Of a stretch of DNA of 64,000 bases, positions 7,575-20,723 are shown piece after piece. Both the position numbers and the translations under genes were made by a program. The notes beneath the pieces were generated by a model, which was not told where the DNA came from, did no database searches, and worked only from the letters and a program-made list of their open reading frames with translations. Source of the stretch: Pseudomonas guariconensis (GTDB lineage Bacteria; Pseudomonadota; Gammaproteobacteria; Pseudomonadales; Pseudomonadaceae); NCBI RefSeq assembly GCF_900102675.1, contig NZ_FMYX01000011.1:62001-126000 (forward strand), written 5' to 3'. Within the stretch, counting starts at the first letter, position 1; each line of letters opens with the position of its first letter.

Positions 7575-9926
7575 ATGAAACGTCTGCTGCTAACTGCGGT
7601 CCTCTCCGCACTGATGATCGCTGAAGTTCACGCCGAGTCCTTCACCATCTCCGATATTCGCGTCAATGGTCTGCAGCGGGTCTCCGCGGGCAGCGTGTTC
7701 GGTGCCTTGCCCTTGAACGTGGGTGACCAGGCCGACGATCGCCGCCTGGTCGAGTCCACGCGCTCCCTGTTCAAGACCGGCTTCTTCCAGGACATCCAGC
7801 TGAGCCGCGACGGCAATGTCCTGATCATCAACGTGGTCGAGCGCCCATCGGTTTCGAGCATCGAGATCGAAGGCAACAAGGCGATCAGCACCGAAGACCT
7901 GATGAAGGGCCTGAAACAGTCCGGCCTGGCCGAAGGTGAAATCTTCCAGCGCGCCACCCTCGAAGGTGTGCGTAACGAACTGCAGCGCCAGTACGTGGCC
8001 CAGGGCCGCTACTCGGCCGAAGTCGACGCTGAAGTGGTACCGCAACCACGCAACCGTGTCGGCCTGAAGATCAAGATCAACGAAGGCACCGTCGCTGCCA
8101 TCCAGCACATCAACATCGTTGGCAACAATGTCTTCGATGACGAGGAACTGAGCCAGCTGTTCGAGCTCAAGACCACCAACTGGCTGTCCTTCTTCAAGAA
8201 CGACGACAAGTATGCCCGCGAGAAGCTCTCCGGTGACCTGGAGCGTCTGCGCTCCTACTACCTGGACCGCGGCTACATCAACATGGACATCGCTTCCACC
8301 CAGGTGTCCATCACCCCGGACAAGAAGCACGTCTACATCACCGTCAACATCAACGAAGGCGAGAAGTACACCGTACGCGACGTGAAGCTCTCCGGTGACC
8401 TCAAGGTGCCGGAAGACCAGGTCAAGTCGCTGTTGCTGGTGCAGCCAGGCCAGGTGTTCTCGCGCAAGGTGATGACCACCACCTCCGACCTGATCACCCG
8501 TCGTCTGGGTAACGAAGGCTACACCTTCGCCAACGTCAACGGCGTGCCGCAGCCGCACGACGAAGACCATACCGTCGACATCATGTTCGTGGTCGATCCG
8601 GGCAAGCGTGCCTACGTCAACCGTATCAACTACCGCGGCAACACCAAGACCGAAGACGAAGTGCTGCGTCGCGAAATGCGCCAGATGGAAGGCGGCTGGG
8701 CCTCGACCTACCTGATCGACCAGTCCAAGACCCGTCTGGAGCGCCTGGGCTTCTTCAAGGAAGTTAACGTCGAGACCCCGCCGGTGCCGGGCACCGACGA
8801 CCAGGTCGACGTCAACTACAGCGTTGAAGAGCAGGCCTCCGGCTCGATCACCGCCAGCGTCGGTTTCGCCCAGAGCGCAGGCCTGATCCTGGGTGGTTCG
8901 ATCAGCCAGAGCAACTTCCTGGGTACCGGTAACAAGGTTTCCGTTGGTCTGACCCGTTCGGAATACCAGACCCGCTACAACTTCGGCTTCGTAGACCCCT
9001 ACTGGACCGCCGACGGCGTCAGCCTGGGTTACAACGCCTTCTACCGCAGCACCGACTATGACGACCTCGATGTCGACGTGGCCAGCTATGCGGTGGACAG
9101 CCTGGGCGCTGGCGTCAGCGTCGGTTACCCGATCAGCGAAACCTCGCGCCTGACCTTCGGCCTGAACGTACAGCAGGACAAGATCAAGACCGGCAAGTAC
9201 ACCGTCGACGAGATCTTCGACTTCCTGGATAAGGAAGGCGATGACAGCTTCCTGAACTTCAAGGCTTCGGCGGGCTGGTCGGAATCGACCCTCAACAAGG
9301 GCGTGCTGGCGACCCGTGGTCATTCCCAGAGCCTGAGCGCCGAGGTAACCACTCCAGGCAGCGACCTGTCGTTCTTCAAGATCGACTACCGCGGCCAGCT
9401 GTTCAAGCCAATCACCAACGACTACACCCTGCGCTTGCACACCGAATTGGGCTATGGTGATGGTTTCGGCTCCACCGACGGCCTGCCGTTCTACGAGAAC
9501 TACTTCGCGGGTGGCTTCAACTCGGTGCGTGGCTTCAAGGACAGCAGTCTGGGTCCCCGCAGTACGCCGAGCCAGGGCACCAAGCCGGGCACCATCAAGG
9601 ACCCGGACCAGGATCCGCTGCCATTCGGTGGTAACGTCCTTGTCCAGGGCGGTGCCGAGTTGCTGTTCCCGCTGCCGTTCGTCAAAGACCAGCGCTCCCT
9701 GCGTACTTCCGTGTTTTGGGACGTGGGTAACGTGTTCGACACCAATTGCGGCAACAAGCCTGATTGCGAAAAGGTCGGTTTCTCGGGCATGGCAAGCTCT
9801 GTCGGTCTGGGCGTCACCTGGATCACTGCGCTGGGTCCGCTGAGCTTCAGCCTGGCGATGCCGGTGAAGAAGCCGGACGACGCCGATACCCAGGTGTTCC
9901 AATTCTCTCTGGGCCAGACCTTCTAA
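7575..9926 (+). CDS. bamA: Outer membrane protein assembly factor BamA
   Basis: Essential Omp85 protein that inserts beta-barrels into the outer membrane as the core of the BAM complex. 783 aa. The signal peptide (first ~20 residues, ending EVHA before ESFTI) is followed by five POTRA domains to about residue 420 and a 16-strand barrel. The L6-loop RGF signature is seen in FNSVRGFKDSS. The protein ends in Phe (SLGQTF), the usual C-terminal outer-membrane sorting signal. skp, encoding the periplasmic chaperone for the same substrates, follows 44 bases later. Confidence 0.99.
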   Translation: MKRLLLTAVLSALMIAEVHAESFTISDIRVNGLQRVSAGSVFGALPLNVGDQADDRRLVESTRSLFKTGFFQDIQLSRDGNVLIINVVERPSVSSIEIEGNKAISTEDLMKGLKQSGLAEGEIFQRATLEGVRNELQRQYVAQGRYSAEVDAEVVPQPRNRVGLKIKINEGTVAAIQHINIVGNNVFDDEELSQLFELKTTNWLSFFKNDDKYAREKLSGDLERLRSYYLDRGYINMDIASTQVSITPDKKHVYITVNINEGEKYTVRDVKLSGDLKVPEDQVKSLLLVQPGQVFSRKVMTTTSDLITRRLGNEGYTFANVNGVPQPHDEDHTVDIMFVVDPGKRAYVNRINYRGNTKTEDEVLRREMRQMEGGWASTYLIDQSKTRLERLGFFKEVNVETPPVPGTDDQVDVNYSVEEQASGSITASVGFAQSAGLILGGSISQSNFLGTGNKVSVGLTRSEYQTRYNFGFVDPYWTADGVSLGYNAFYRSTDYDDLDVDVASYAVDSLGAGVSVGYPISETSRLTFGLNVQQDKIKTGKYTVDEIFDFLDKEGDDSFLNFKASAGWSESTLNKGVLATRGHSQSLSAEVTTPGSDLSFFKIDYRGQLFKPITNDYTLRLHTELGYGDGFGSTDGLPFYENYFAGGFNSVRGFKDSSLGPRSTPSQGTKPGTIKDPDQDPLPFGGNVLVQGGAELLFPLPFVKDQRSLRTSVFWDVGNVFDTNCGNKPDCEKVGFSGMASSVGLGVTWITALGPLSFSLAMPVKKPDDADTQVFQFSLGQTF

Positions 9927-9970
9927 GGTCGGCCCTTGCTTAACGACAACGGTTTATCCAGGAGTGCATC

Positions 9971-10474
9971 GTGCGTAAGTTGACCCAACTGGCCGTGATG
10001 GCCGCGGCGCTGGTCGCCACCCCGGCTTTCGCCGAAATGAAGGTCGCCGTGCTGAACTATCAGATGGCGCTGCTCGAATCCGACGCGGCCAAGAAGTACG
10101 CCGTCGATGCCGAGAAGAAGTTCGGTCCACAACTGACCAAGCTCAAGAACCTGGAAAGCAGTGCCAAAGGCATCCAGGACCGCCTGATCAAGGGTGGCGA
10201 CAAGATGCAGCAGCAAGAGCGTGAGCGTCTGGAGCTCGAGTTCAAGCAAAAGGCCCGCGACTTCCAGTTCCAGTCCAAGGAGCTGAACGAAGCCAAGGCC
10301 GTTGCTGACCGTGACATGCTCAAGCAGCTCAAGCCCAAGCTGGATGGTGCTGTCGAGGAAGTGATCAAGAAAGGTGGCTATGACCTGGTGCTCGAGCGCG
10401 GCGCGGTAATCGATGTCAAGCCGCAGTACGACATCACCCGCCAGGTCATCGAGCGCATGAACCAAGCCCGTTGA
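9971..10474 (+). CDS. skp: Periplasmic chaperone Skp/OmpH
   Basis: Holdase that carries unfolded outer-membrane proteins across the periplasm to BamA. 167 aa with a GTG start after GGAG. The signal peptide is MRKLTQLAVMAAALVATPAFA with cleavage before EMKVAV. The middle (about 45-115) is the charged, Lys/Gln/Glu-rich coiled-coil tentacle, and the C-terminal strand returns to the trimer core. It sits between bamA and lpxD, the classic order, with lpxD starting one base after its stop. Confidence 0.97.
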   Translation: MRKLTQLAVMAAALVATPAFAEMKVAVLNYQMALLESDAAKKYAVDAEKKFGPQLTKLKNLESSAKGIQDRLIKGGDKMQQQERERLELEFKQKARDFQFQSKELNEAKAVADRDMLKQLKPKLDGAVEEVIKKGGYDLVLERGAVIDVKPQYDITRQVIERMNQAR

Positions 10475-10475
10475 T

Positions 10476-11531
10476 ATGACCGTGACCATGACGCTCGGCC
10501 AATTGGCCGAGGCCCTCGGGGCGCAGCTCAAAGGCCCAGAGGCGCTGCAAATCACCGGATTGGCCACCTTGCAGGAGGCCACCGCCGGGCAGCTGAGCTT
10601 CCTTGCCAACAAGCAGTACCGCAAGTACCTGGACGATTCCCAGGCAGGCGCGGTGTTGCTCAAGGCCGAGGACGCCGAAGGCTTCGCCGGCAACGCTCTG
10701 ATCGTGGCGGACCCATACCTTGCGTATGCCCGCATTTCGCACCTGTTCGATCCAAAGCCCAAGGCTGTGGCGGGAATTCATCCCAGCGCCGTGGTACATG
10801 AGAATGCACAGGTCGATGCCAGCGCCAGCATTGGCCCGTTCGCCGTGATCGAAAGCGGCGCGCGGATTGGCGCGAACGTGACGGTCGGCGCCCATTGTTT
10901 TATTGGCGCACGTTGCGTGATCGGTGAGGGTGGTTGGCTCGCTCCGCGGGTCACGCTGTACCACGACGTGACCATCGGCGAGCGGGTGGTGATCCAGTCC
11001 GGTGCTGTGATCGGTGGGGAAGGCTTTGGCTTTGCCAACGAGAAGGGCGTCTGGCAGAAGATCGCCCAGATCGGCGGTGTGACGCTGGGTGACGACGTTG
11101 AGATCGGTGTGAACACCGCCGTTGACCGCGGTGCACTGTCGGACACTCGTATCGGCAATGGCGTCAAGCTCGACAACCAGATCCAGATCGCCCACAACGT
11201 GCAGGTCGGTGACCACACGGCAATGGCGGCCTGTGTCGGGATCTCCGGCAGCACGCGCATCGGCAAGCATTGCATGATCGCCGGTGGCGTCGGCATGGTG
11301 GGTCACATCGATGTCTGCGACAACGTATTCGTTTCCGGTATGACCATGGTCACCCGTTCGATCACCGAGCCGGGCGGCTATTCTTCCGGCACGGCCATGC
11401 AGCCTCTGGCTGAATGGCGCAAGAGCGCCGCGCGTATCCGCCAGTTGGATGAAATGTCCAAGCGTCTCCAGCAGTTGGAAAAACGTGTCGATACCGTGAC
11501 CTCAGGTGGCCAGCCGACATCAGAAGGCTGA
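10476..11531 (+). CDS. lpxD: UDP-3-O-(3-hydroxyacyl)glucosamine N-acyltransferase
   Basis: Third step of lipid A synthesis; adds the N-linked hydroxyacyl chain. 351 aa. The N-terminal uridine-binding domain (about 1-100) precedes a left-handed beta-helix of hexapeptide repeats (about 105-310), such as IGPFAVIESGARIGANVTVG. The catalytic His region appears as IQIAHNVQVGDH. The C-terminal helix carries acyl-carrier-protein contacts. A second in-frame ATG 12 bases downstream is an alternative start. Confidence 0.98.
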   Translation: MTVTMTLGQLAEALGAQLKGPEALQITGLATLQEATAGQLSFLANKQYRKYLDDSQAGAVLLKAEDAEGFAGNALIVADPYLAYARISHLFDPKPKAVAGIHPSAVVHENAQVDASASIGPFAVIESGARIGANVTVGAHCFIGARCVIGEGGWLAPRVTLYHDVTIGERVVIQSGAVIGGEGFGFANEKGVWQKIAQIGGVTLGDDVEIGVNTAVDRGALSDTRIGNGVKLDNQIQIAHNVQVGDHTAMAACVGISGSTRIGKHCMIAGGVGMVGHIDVCDNVFVSGMTMVTRSITEPGGYSSGTAMQPLAEWRKSAARIRQLDEMSKRLQQLEKRVDTVTSGGQPTSEG

Positions 11532-11644
11532 TACCATTCCCTGAGCAAGAGTGAACAGACGCTAGCTGGCTCCTCTTTGGATTGCAAAAGGAGCGTGTGG
11601 TCAGCACCTGCGCTCCCTATTCTTATTACAGGCTTCCCCCCGAA

Positions 11645-12085
11645 ATGATGGACATCAACGAGATTCGCGAATACCTGCCTCACCGTTACCCGTTCCTGCT
11701 GGTGGACCGGGTCACGGATCTGGATTTCGAGGCCCAGAGCATTCGTGCCTACAAGAATGTCAGCATCAACGAGCCGTTCTTCAATGGCCACTTCCCGGCG
11801 CATCCAATCATGCCGGGCGTGCTGATCATCGAGGCGATGGCCCAGGCGGCCGGGATTCTCGGATTCAAGATGCTCGATGCCAAGCCGGCGGACGGCACTC
11901 TTTACTATTTCGTCGGCTCCGACAAGCTGCGCTTCCGCCAGCCGGTGCTGCCAGGCGACCAGCTGGTGCTGGAAGCCAAGTTCCTCAGCCGTAAGAGCAT
12001 GATCTGGAAGTTCGAGTGCCGCGCCCTGGTCGACGGCAAGCCGGTCTGCTCGGCAGAGATCACTTGCGCGGAACGCTCCCTATGA
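11645..12085 (+). CDS. fabZ: 3-hydroxyacyl-ACP dehydratase FabZ
   Basis: Dehydrates 3-hydroxyacyl-ACP in fatty-acid elongation and competes with LpxA/LpxD for the same precursor. 146 aa with a hot-dog fold. Catalytic His49 (NGHFPAHPIMPG) and Glu63 (IIEAMAQ) are present. The start MMDINEIREYLPHRYPF matches the family; the frame is open about 60 bases further up without family-like sequence. It ends in an ATGA overlap with lpxA. Confidence 0.98.
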   Translation: MMDINEIREYLPHRYPFLLVDRVTDLDFEAQSIRAYKNVSINEPFFNGHFPAHPIMPGVLIIEAMAQAAGILGFKMLDAKPADGTLYYFVGSDKLRFRQPVLPGDQLVLEAKFLSRKSMIWKFECRALVDGKPVCSAEITCAERSL

Positions 12086-12858
12086 GTTCGATTGATCCTC
12101 GGGCGATCATCGATCCGTCGGCCAAGATTGCCGACGGTGTCGAGGTGGGCCCCTGGTCGATCGTAGGCCCAGGCGTGGAGATTGGCGAGGGCACCGTCAT
12201 CGGACCTCATGTGGTGCTCAAAGGTCCGACCCGCATCGGCAAGCACAACCGTATCTTCCAGTTCTCTTCCATCGGCGAAGATACCCCTGACCTCAAGTAC
12301 AAGGGCGAACCCACGCGTCTGGTGATCGGGGACCACAATGTGATCCGCGAAGGCGTGACCATTCACCGAGGCACCATTCAGGACCGCTCGGAAACCACGC
12401 TGGGCGACCACAACCTGATCATGGCCTATGCCCATATCGGGCATGACAGCGTCATCGGCAACCACTGCATCCTGGTCAACAACACTGCGTTGGCCGGCCA
12501 TGTGCACGTGGGTGACTGGGCGATCCTGTCCGGCTATACCCTGGTCCATCAGTACTGCCATATCGGTGCCCATGCCTTCTCTGGCATGGGGACGGCCATC
12601 GGCAAGGACGTGCCAGCTTTCGTCACGGTGTTCGGCAGCCCTGCCGAGGCACGCAGCATGAACTTCGAGGGCATGCGCCGTCGGGGCTTCAGTGACGAAG
12701 TCATCCACGCCCTGCGCCGCGCCTACAAGATCGTCTATCGCCACGGCCTGACCGTGGAAGATGCGCTCAACGAGCTGGGCGAGCTTGCTTCCCAATACCC
12801 CGAGGTCGAACTGTTCCGTCAGTCGATTCTCAGTTCCGCCCGCGGCATCACCCGCTGA
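12082..12858 (+). CDS. lpxA: UDP-N-acetylglucosamine O-acyltransferase
   Basis: First step of lipid A synthesis; moves a 3-hydroxyacyl chain from ACP to UDP-GlcNAc. 258 aa of left-handed beta-helix hexapeptides (DPSAKIADGVEVGPWSIVG onward) with a C-terminal helical domain. The catalytic His is about residue 121 in AYAHIGHDSVIG. The start overlaps the fabZ stop by ATGA; the lpxB ATG follows its stop with one base between. Confidence 0.98.
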   Translation: MSSIDPRAIIDPSAKIADGVEVGPWSIVGPGVEIGEGTVIGPHVVLKGPTRIGKHNRIFQFSSIGEDTPDLKYKGEPTRLVIGDHNVIREGVTIHRGTIQDRSETTLGDHNLIMAYAHIGHDSVIGNHCILVNNTALAGHVHVGDWAILSGYTLVHQYCHIGAHAFSGMGTAIGKDVPAFVTVFGSPAEARSMNFEGMRRRGFSDEVIHALRRAYKIVYRHGLTVEDALNELGELASQYPEVELFRQSILSSARGITR

Positions 12859-12859
12859 C

Positions 12860-13987
12860 ATGGCCCAGCTTTGCGTGGCGCTGGTCGCGGGTGAGGCCAG
12901 CGGCGATATTCTCGGCTCCGGTCTGATGCGCGCGCTAAAGGCGCGCCATCCCGATGTTCGTTTCATTGGCGTCGGCGGTCCCTTGATGGAGGCCGAGGGT
13001 CTGGTGTCCTACTTCCCCATGGAGCGCCTGGCGGTCATGGGGTTGGTCGAGGTGCTCGGGCGCTTGCGCGAGCTGCTCAAGCGCCGCAAGGAACTGATCA
13101 GCACCCTCATCGCCGAAAAGCCCGACGTGTTCATCGGCATCGATGCGCCGGATTTCACTCTCAATATCGAACTGAAGCTGCGTCAGGCCGGGATCAAGAC
13201 CGTGCATTACGTCAGCCCTTCTGTCTGGGCCTGGCGGCAGAAGCGTGTGCTCAAGATCCGCGAAGGCTGCGACCTGATGCTCACCTTGTTCCCCTTCGAG
13301 GCGAAATTCTACGAAGAGAAGGGCGTGCCGGTGCGCTTCGTCGGCCATCCGCTGGCGGACACGATCCCGCTCGAAGCCGACCGTCAGGCCGCCCGTGAGG
13401 CCATAGGCGCGGGCGAGGGGCCATTGGTGGCCTTGATGCCGGGCAGTCGTGGTGGTGAAGTCGGCCGGCTGGGCGAGTTGTTCCTCGATACGGCCCAGCG
13501 TCTGCGTGAGCTGGTGCCGGGCGTGCGTTTCGTCTCGCCCTGCGCCAACCCGGCGCGACGCGCCCAGCTCGAGCAGATGCTGCAGGGCCGCGACCTGCCG
13601 GTGACCCTGCTCGATGGCCGCTCGCACCAGGCCCTGGCAGCCTGCGACGCGGTGCTCATCGCTTCAGGTACCGCGACCCTGGAGGCGCTGCTGTACAAGC
13701 GGCCTATGGTGGTCGCCTATCGCCTGGCACCGCTGACCTACTGGATTCTCAAGCGCATGGTGAAGAGCCCCTACGTGTCGCTGCCCAACTTGCTGGCCCA
13801 GCGCCTGCTGGTGCCGGAGCTGCTGCAGGACGCCGCCACCAGTGAAGCCTTGGCCCAGACCGTGGCATCGCTGATCAGCAACGGCGCGCAGCAGACCGAA
13901 AGTTTCGACCAGATCCACCGCACCCTGCGTCGTGACGCCTCCAACCAGGCGGCCGAGGCGGTGCTGGCCTTGCTGGGAGACCGATAG
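12860..13987 (+). CDS. lpxB: Lipid A disaccharide synthase
   Basis: GT19 glycosyltransferase that joins lipid X to UDP-2,3-diacylglucosamine, giving the lipid A disaccharide. 375 aa. Visible family motifs are VAGEASGDILGSGLMRAL at the N-terminus, HYVSPSVWAWRQKR near 115, VGHPLADTIP, MPGSRGGEV, and the donor-site SGTATLEALLYKRPMVVAYR near 270. It follows lpxA by one base and precedes rnhB by one base. Confidence 0.98.
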   Translation: MAQLCVALVAGEASGDILGSGLMRALKARHPDVRFIGVGGPLMEAEGLVSYFPMERLAVMGLVEVLGRLRELLKRRKELISTLIAEKPDVFIGIDAPDFTLNIELKLRQAGIKTVHYVSPSVWAWRQKRVLKIREGCDLMLTLFPFEAKFYEEKGVPVRFVGHPLADTIPLEADRQAAREAIGAGEGPLVALMPGSRGGEVGRLGELFLDTAQRLRELVPGVRFVSPCANPARRAQLEQMLQGRDLPVTLLDGRSHQALAACDAVLIASGTATLEALLYKRPMVVAYRLAPLTYWILKRMVKSPYVSLPNLLAQRLLVPELLQDAATSEALAQTVASLISNGAQQTESFDQIHRTLRRDASNQAAEAVLALLGDR

Positions 13988-13988
13988 G

Positions 13989-14612
13989 ATGCAAATGGGG
14001 CTGGATTTCAACCTGGTCGAGGAGTTGGTCGCCGGTGTCGATGAAGTTGGTCGCGGCCCGCTCTGCGGGGCGGTGGTCACCGCGGCAGTGATTCTCGATC
14101 CGCAGCGGCCGATTCTTGGCCTCAACGATTCGAAGAAGCTCACCGAGGCCAAGCGTGAAGCGCTGTTCGACGAGATCTGCGAAAAAGCCTTGAGCTTTTG
14201 CATCGCCCGGGCGGAGGTCGAGGAAATCGACCGACTGAACATTCTCCAGGCCACGATGCTGGCCATGCAACGTGCGGTCGAGGGGCTGAGCATCACGCCC
14301 AAGCTCGCCCTGATCGATGGCAACCGCTGCCCCAAGCTGGCGGTGCCGGCGGCGCCTGTGATTCAAGGGGACGCCCAGGTGCCGGCCATCGCGGCTGCCT
14401 CGATCCTGGCCAAGGTCACCCGTGATCGTGAGATGAGCGCGTTCGAGCTGATCTATCCGGGCTACGGGATCGGCGGGCACAAAGGGTATCCGACGCCTGT
14501 GCACCTTGAGGCGTTGGCGCGTCTGGGGCCGACGCCGATACATCGGCGTTCCTTCGCCCCGGTGCGCGCGGCGTGGGAGGCCCGTGAGGGCATCACCGAC
14601 TCTTTGATCTGA
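13989..14612 (+). CDS. rnhB: Ribonuclease HII
   Basis: Removes misincorporated ribonucleotides from DNA. 207 aa. The first acidic pair is in GVDEVGRGPLCG (Asp18-Glu19) and the further catalytic Asp residues lie in LIDGNR and in the KVTRDREM segment. An alternative in-frame ATG lies 6 bases downstream. It is packed between lpxB and dnaE, the usual gammaproteobacterial order. Confidence 0.97.
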   Translation: MQMGLDFNLVEELVAGVDEVGRGPLCGAVVTAAVILDPQRPILGLNDSKKLTEAKREALFDEICEKALSFCIARAEVEEIDRLNILQATMLAMQRAVEGLSITPKLALIDGNRCPKLAVPAAPVIQGDAQVPAIAAASILAKVTRDREMSAFELIYPGYGIGGHKGYPTPVHLEALARLGPTPIHRRSFAPVRAAWEAREGITDSLI

Positions 14613-14616
14613 TCGA

Positions 14617-14639
14617 TTGGGGCCGCTTTGCGGCCCCAA
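14617..14639 (+). terminator. Hairpin after rnhB
   Basis: A perfect 10-bp stem TTGGGGCCGC/GCGGCCCCAA with a TTT loop lies just after the rnhB stop and about 60 bases before dnaE. The T-tract is weak, so read-through into dnaE is likely. Confidence 0.65.
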
Positions 14640-14701
14640 ACTTTCATGGCTTTTACGCTACAATCCCGCTCTTGTTGTCTGGCACTGCTATAGGATTTTC
14701 C

Positions 14702-18226
<3,525 letters not shown>

Positions 18227-18331
18227 ACCGACGAATTTTAATCTCGACCTGAATGCGCCTGATCCCTTAAGGTAGGGCGCCAAACGGATCAACCGGCCGG
18301 CCGCCTGGCCGTAGACCCAAGACGGATGCCT

Positions 18332-19279
18332 ATGAACCCGAATTTCCTCGATTTCGAACAGCCGATTGCCGACCTGCAAGCCAAGATCGAAGGGCTGCGC
18401 CTGGTGGGCAACGACAATTCGCTGAACATCAGCGATGAAATTGCCCGTCTGCAAGACAAGAGCAATACCCTGACCGAAAGCATCTTCGGCAACCTGACCA
18501 GCTGGCAAATCGCCCGTCTGGCCCGTCACCCTCGTCGTCCCTATACCCTGGACTACATCGACCACATCTTCACCGAGTTCGAAGAGCTGCACGGCGACCG
18601 TCACTTCGCTGACGATGCTGCGATCGTCGGCGGTACCGCGCGCCTGGACGGCAAGCCGGTCATGGTCATCGGTCACCAGAAGGGCCGTGAAGTGCGTGAA
18701 AAGGTGCGCCGCAACTTTGGCATGCCGCGTCCGGAAGGCTACCGCAAGGCCTGCCGCCTGATGGAAATGGCCGAGCGCTTCAAGATGCCTATCCTGACCT
18801 TCATCGATACTCCGGGTGCCTACCCTGGTATCGACGCCGAGGAGCGCAACCAGAGCGAGGCCATCGCCTGGAACCTGCGGGTAATGGCACGCCTGAAGAC
18901 CCCGATCATCGCCACCGTCATCGGTGAGGGCGGTTCCGGTGGTGCGCTGGCCATCGGCGTGTGCGACCAATTGAACATGCTGCAGTATTCCACCTACTCG
19001 GTGATCTCGCCGGAAGGCTGCGCCTCGATCCTGTGGAAGACCGCCGACAAGGCCGCCGATGCTGCCGAGGCAATGGGCATCACCGCCGAGCGCCTGAAGA
19101 GCCTGAACATCGTCGACAAGGTAATCAGCGAGCCTCTGGGCGGCGCCCACCGTGACCCTGCGAAGATGTCCGAAAGCATCCGTGCCGACCTGGTCGAGCA
19201 GCTCGAGATGCTGGGCAAGTTCGATCACGATGCGCTGCTGGCCCGTCGTTACGATCGCCTGATGAGCTACGGCGTCTGA
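18332..19279 (+). CDS. accA: Acetyl-CoA carboxylase carboxyltransferase subunit alpha
   Basis: Alpha half of the carboxyltransferase that transfers CO2 from biotin to acetyl-CoA, giving malonyl-CoA for fatty acids. 315 aa, starting MNPNFLDFEQ; a Met two codons upstream is possible. The N-terminal helical segment contacts AccD. The crotonase-like core shows GHQKGRE, TFIDTPGAYPG and GEGGSGGALAIG. It follows dnaE, the usual pseudomonad order. Confidence 0.98.
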   Translation: MNPNFLDFEQPIADLQAKIEGLRLVGNDNSLNISDEIARLQDKSNTLTESIFGNLTSWQIARLARHPRRPYTLDYIDHIFTEFEELHGDRHFADDAAIVGGTARLDGKPVMVIGHQKGREVREKVRRNFGMPRPEGYRKACRLMEMAERFKMPILTFIDTPGAYPGIDAEERNQSEAIAWNLRVMARLKTPIIATVIGEGGSGGALAIGVCDQLNMLQYSTYSVISPEGCASILWKTADKAADAAEAMGITAERLKSLNIVDKVISEPLGGAHRDPAKMSESIRADLVEQLEMLGKFDHDALLARRYDRLMSYGV

Positions 19280-19303
19280 CCCATTCGGGGGCGTCGCGCC
19301 TAT

Positions 19304-19390
19304 CTTCGGATAAACCCGCTCCTTCCACGACGGCATTGCCCTAGATCGCAGTGCTATTGTGGGAGCGGGTTCACTCGCGAAAGGGGCGCG
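19304..19390. repeat. Pair of inverted REP-like elements (BIME)
   Basis: Two divergent copies of the P. putida-type REP core face each other in the accA-tilS gap. One reads CTTCGGATAAACCCGCTCC (19304-19322) and the other GTGGGAGCGGGTTCACTCGC, ending in GAAAGGGG (19359-19386). The REP cores GGGTTTA/TAAACCC and GGAGCGGG/CCCGCTCC are recognisable, although the first copy is degenerate. Such pairs usually lie in intergenic DNA and can affect mRNA stability or supercoiling. Confidence 0.75.
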
Positions 19391-19427
19391 AAGCATCTGC
19401 GATGATCCTCCGTCATGTGAGGTCCTG

Positions 19428-20723
19428 ATGATCAACCTCACCGCTCAACTTTCCCCCTGGCTCAATGCCCCCGCCTGGTACGTCGCTTTCTCCGGCGGCC
19501 TCGACTCCACCGTCCTGCTGCAGCTGCTGGCCGATTACGCCCGTCGTCATCGCGCCCCGCCACTGCGCGCCGTGCACATCCATCATGGCCTGCAAGCCGC
19601 TGCTGATGATTGGCCGCAACATTGCCAGTCGATCTGTGATGGGCTGGGTCTCGAGCTCCAGGTCATCCATGTTCAGGTCACGCCCGGTGCCAGCCTGGAA
19701 CAGGCGGCCCGGGATGCCCGCTATGCCGCATTCGCGCAAGTGCTCGGGGCTGGGGAGGTGCTGTTCACAGGTCAGCACCGCGAGGACCAGGCCGAGACCT
19801 TGCTCTTTCGTCTGTTGCGCGGTGCCGGACTGCGCGGGCTGGCGGCCATGCCGGCAGCACGCCCCCTGGGGCAGGGGTGGCTGGCCCGGCCCCTGCTGGC
19901 GGTCGGGCGGGCGCAGTTGCTCGCGCAGGCCAATGCACAGGGGCTTTGCTGGATCGAGGATCCCTCCAACGCCAATACCACCTATGCCCGAAACTACCTG
20001 CGCGGCGAGGTATTCCCTGTGCTGAATCATCGTTGGCCTCAGGCCGCGAGCAATCTTGCCCGCAGTGCTGGGCATTTGGGCGAGGCCCTGGGCTTGCTGG
20101 ACGAGCTGGCGGCAGATGATCTGGCGGGAGCCGCACAAGGGGCACCGTTTGCCTGGCTCGGCCTGGACTCTCTCGATCTGGCCGCGCTTGAGGCATTATC
20201 GCCAGCGCGCCAGCGAAATGCCCTGCAATATTGGTTGAGCCGTCGGACTCGGTTACCCGACGCCCGTCATTGGGCCGGCTGGGACAGCCTGCGTGACGCA
20301 GTCGTCGATGCCCAGCCGGTGTGGCGGCTGGGCGATGGTGAGTTGCAGCGCAGTCATGGGCGCATCTGGTGGTTGAAGGGTCAGTGGCTGGTGCCGGTCC
20401 AGGGCGTTCTGGCCTGGGCGGACCCAAGCGTGCCTCTGACGTTACCCGGTAATGGTTGCGTGTCCGTGCAGGGTGATTGTCCGCCAGGTGAGGTGCAGGT
20501 GCGCTACCGTCAGGGCGGCGAGATGCTCGAGGTGCCAGGACGGGGCCGTCGTGACCTCAAACGCTTGCTGAACGAGCTGCAAGTCCCGCATTTCGTGCGC
20601 TCGCGTTTACCACTGCTGTGGCAGGGCGAGCGCCTGCTGGCAGTGGCCAACCTGCCGCTGGCAGGGCAGGGCGGTATCCAGTTGCATTGGCGGCCGCCGA
20701 CGAGCGTGCAAGGTTTGAGCTGA
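19428..20723 (+). CDS. tilS: tRNA(Ile)-lysidine synthase
   Basis: Adds lysine to C34 of tRNA-Ile(CAU), changing both its charging and its codon reading. 431 aa from the start MINLTAQLSPWL. The PP-loop SGGLDSTVLL (residues about 16-25) binds ATP. HIHHGLQ, the GQHREDQAETLLFRLLRG segment and the C-terminal TilS domains (about 270-430) follow. It lies downstream of accA across the REP pair. Confidence 0.96.
   Translation: MINLTAQLSPWLNAPAWYVAFSGGLDSTVLLQLLADYARRHRAPPLRAVHIHHGLQAAADDWPQHCQSICDGLGLELQVIHVQVTPGASLEQAARDARYAAFAQVLGAGEVLFTGQHREDQAETLLFRLLRGAGLRGLAAMPAARPLGQGWLARPLLAVGRAQLLAQANAQGLCWIEDPSNANTTYARNYLRGEVFPVLNHRWPQAASNLARSAGHLGEALGLLDELAADDLAGAAQGAPFAWLGLDSLDLAALEALSPARQRNALQYWLSRRTRLPDARHWAGWDSLRDAVVDAQPVWRLGDGELQRSHGRIWWLKGQWLVPVQGVLAWADPSVPLTLPGNGCVSVQGDCPPGEVQVRYRQGGEMLEVPGRGRRDLKRLLNELQVPHFVRSRLPLLWQGERLLAVANLPLAGQGGIQLHWRPPTSVQGLS

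Noticed and set aside
7590..9902. 770-codon open frame antisense to bamA
   Set aside because: Codon positions of bamA fully explain it (GC-rich third bases leave the antisense frame open); it has no family-like sequence and no ribosome site.
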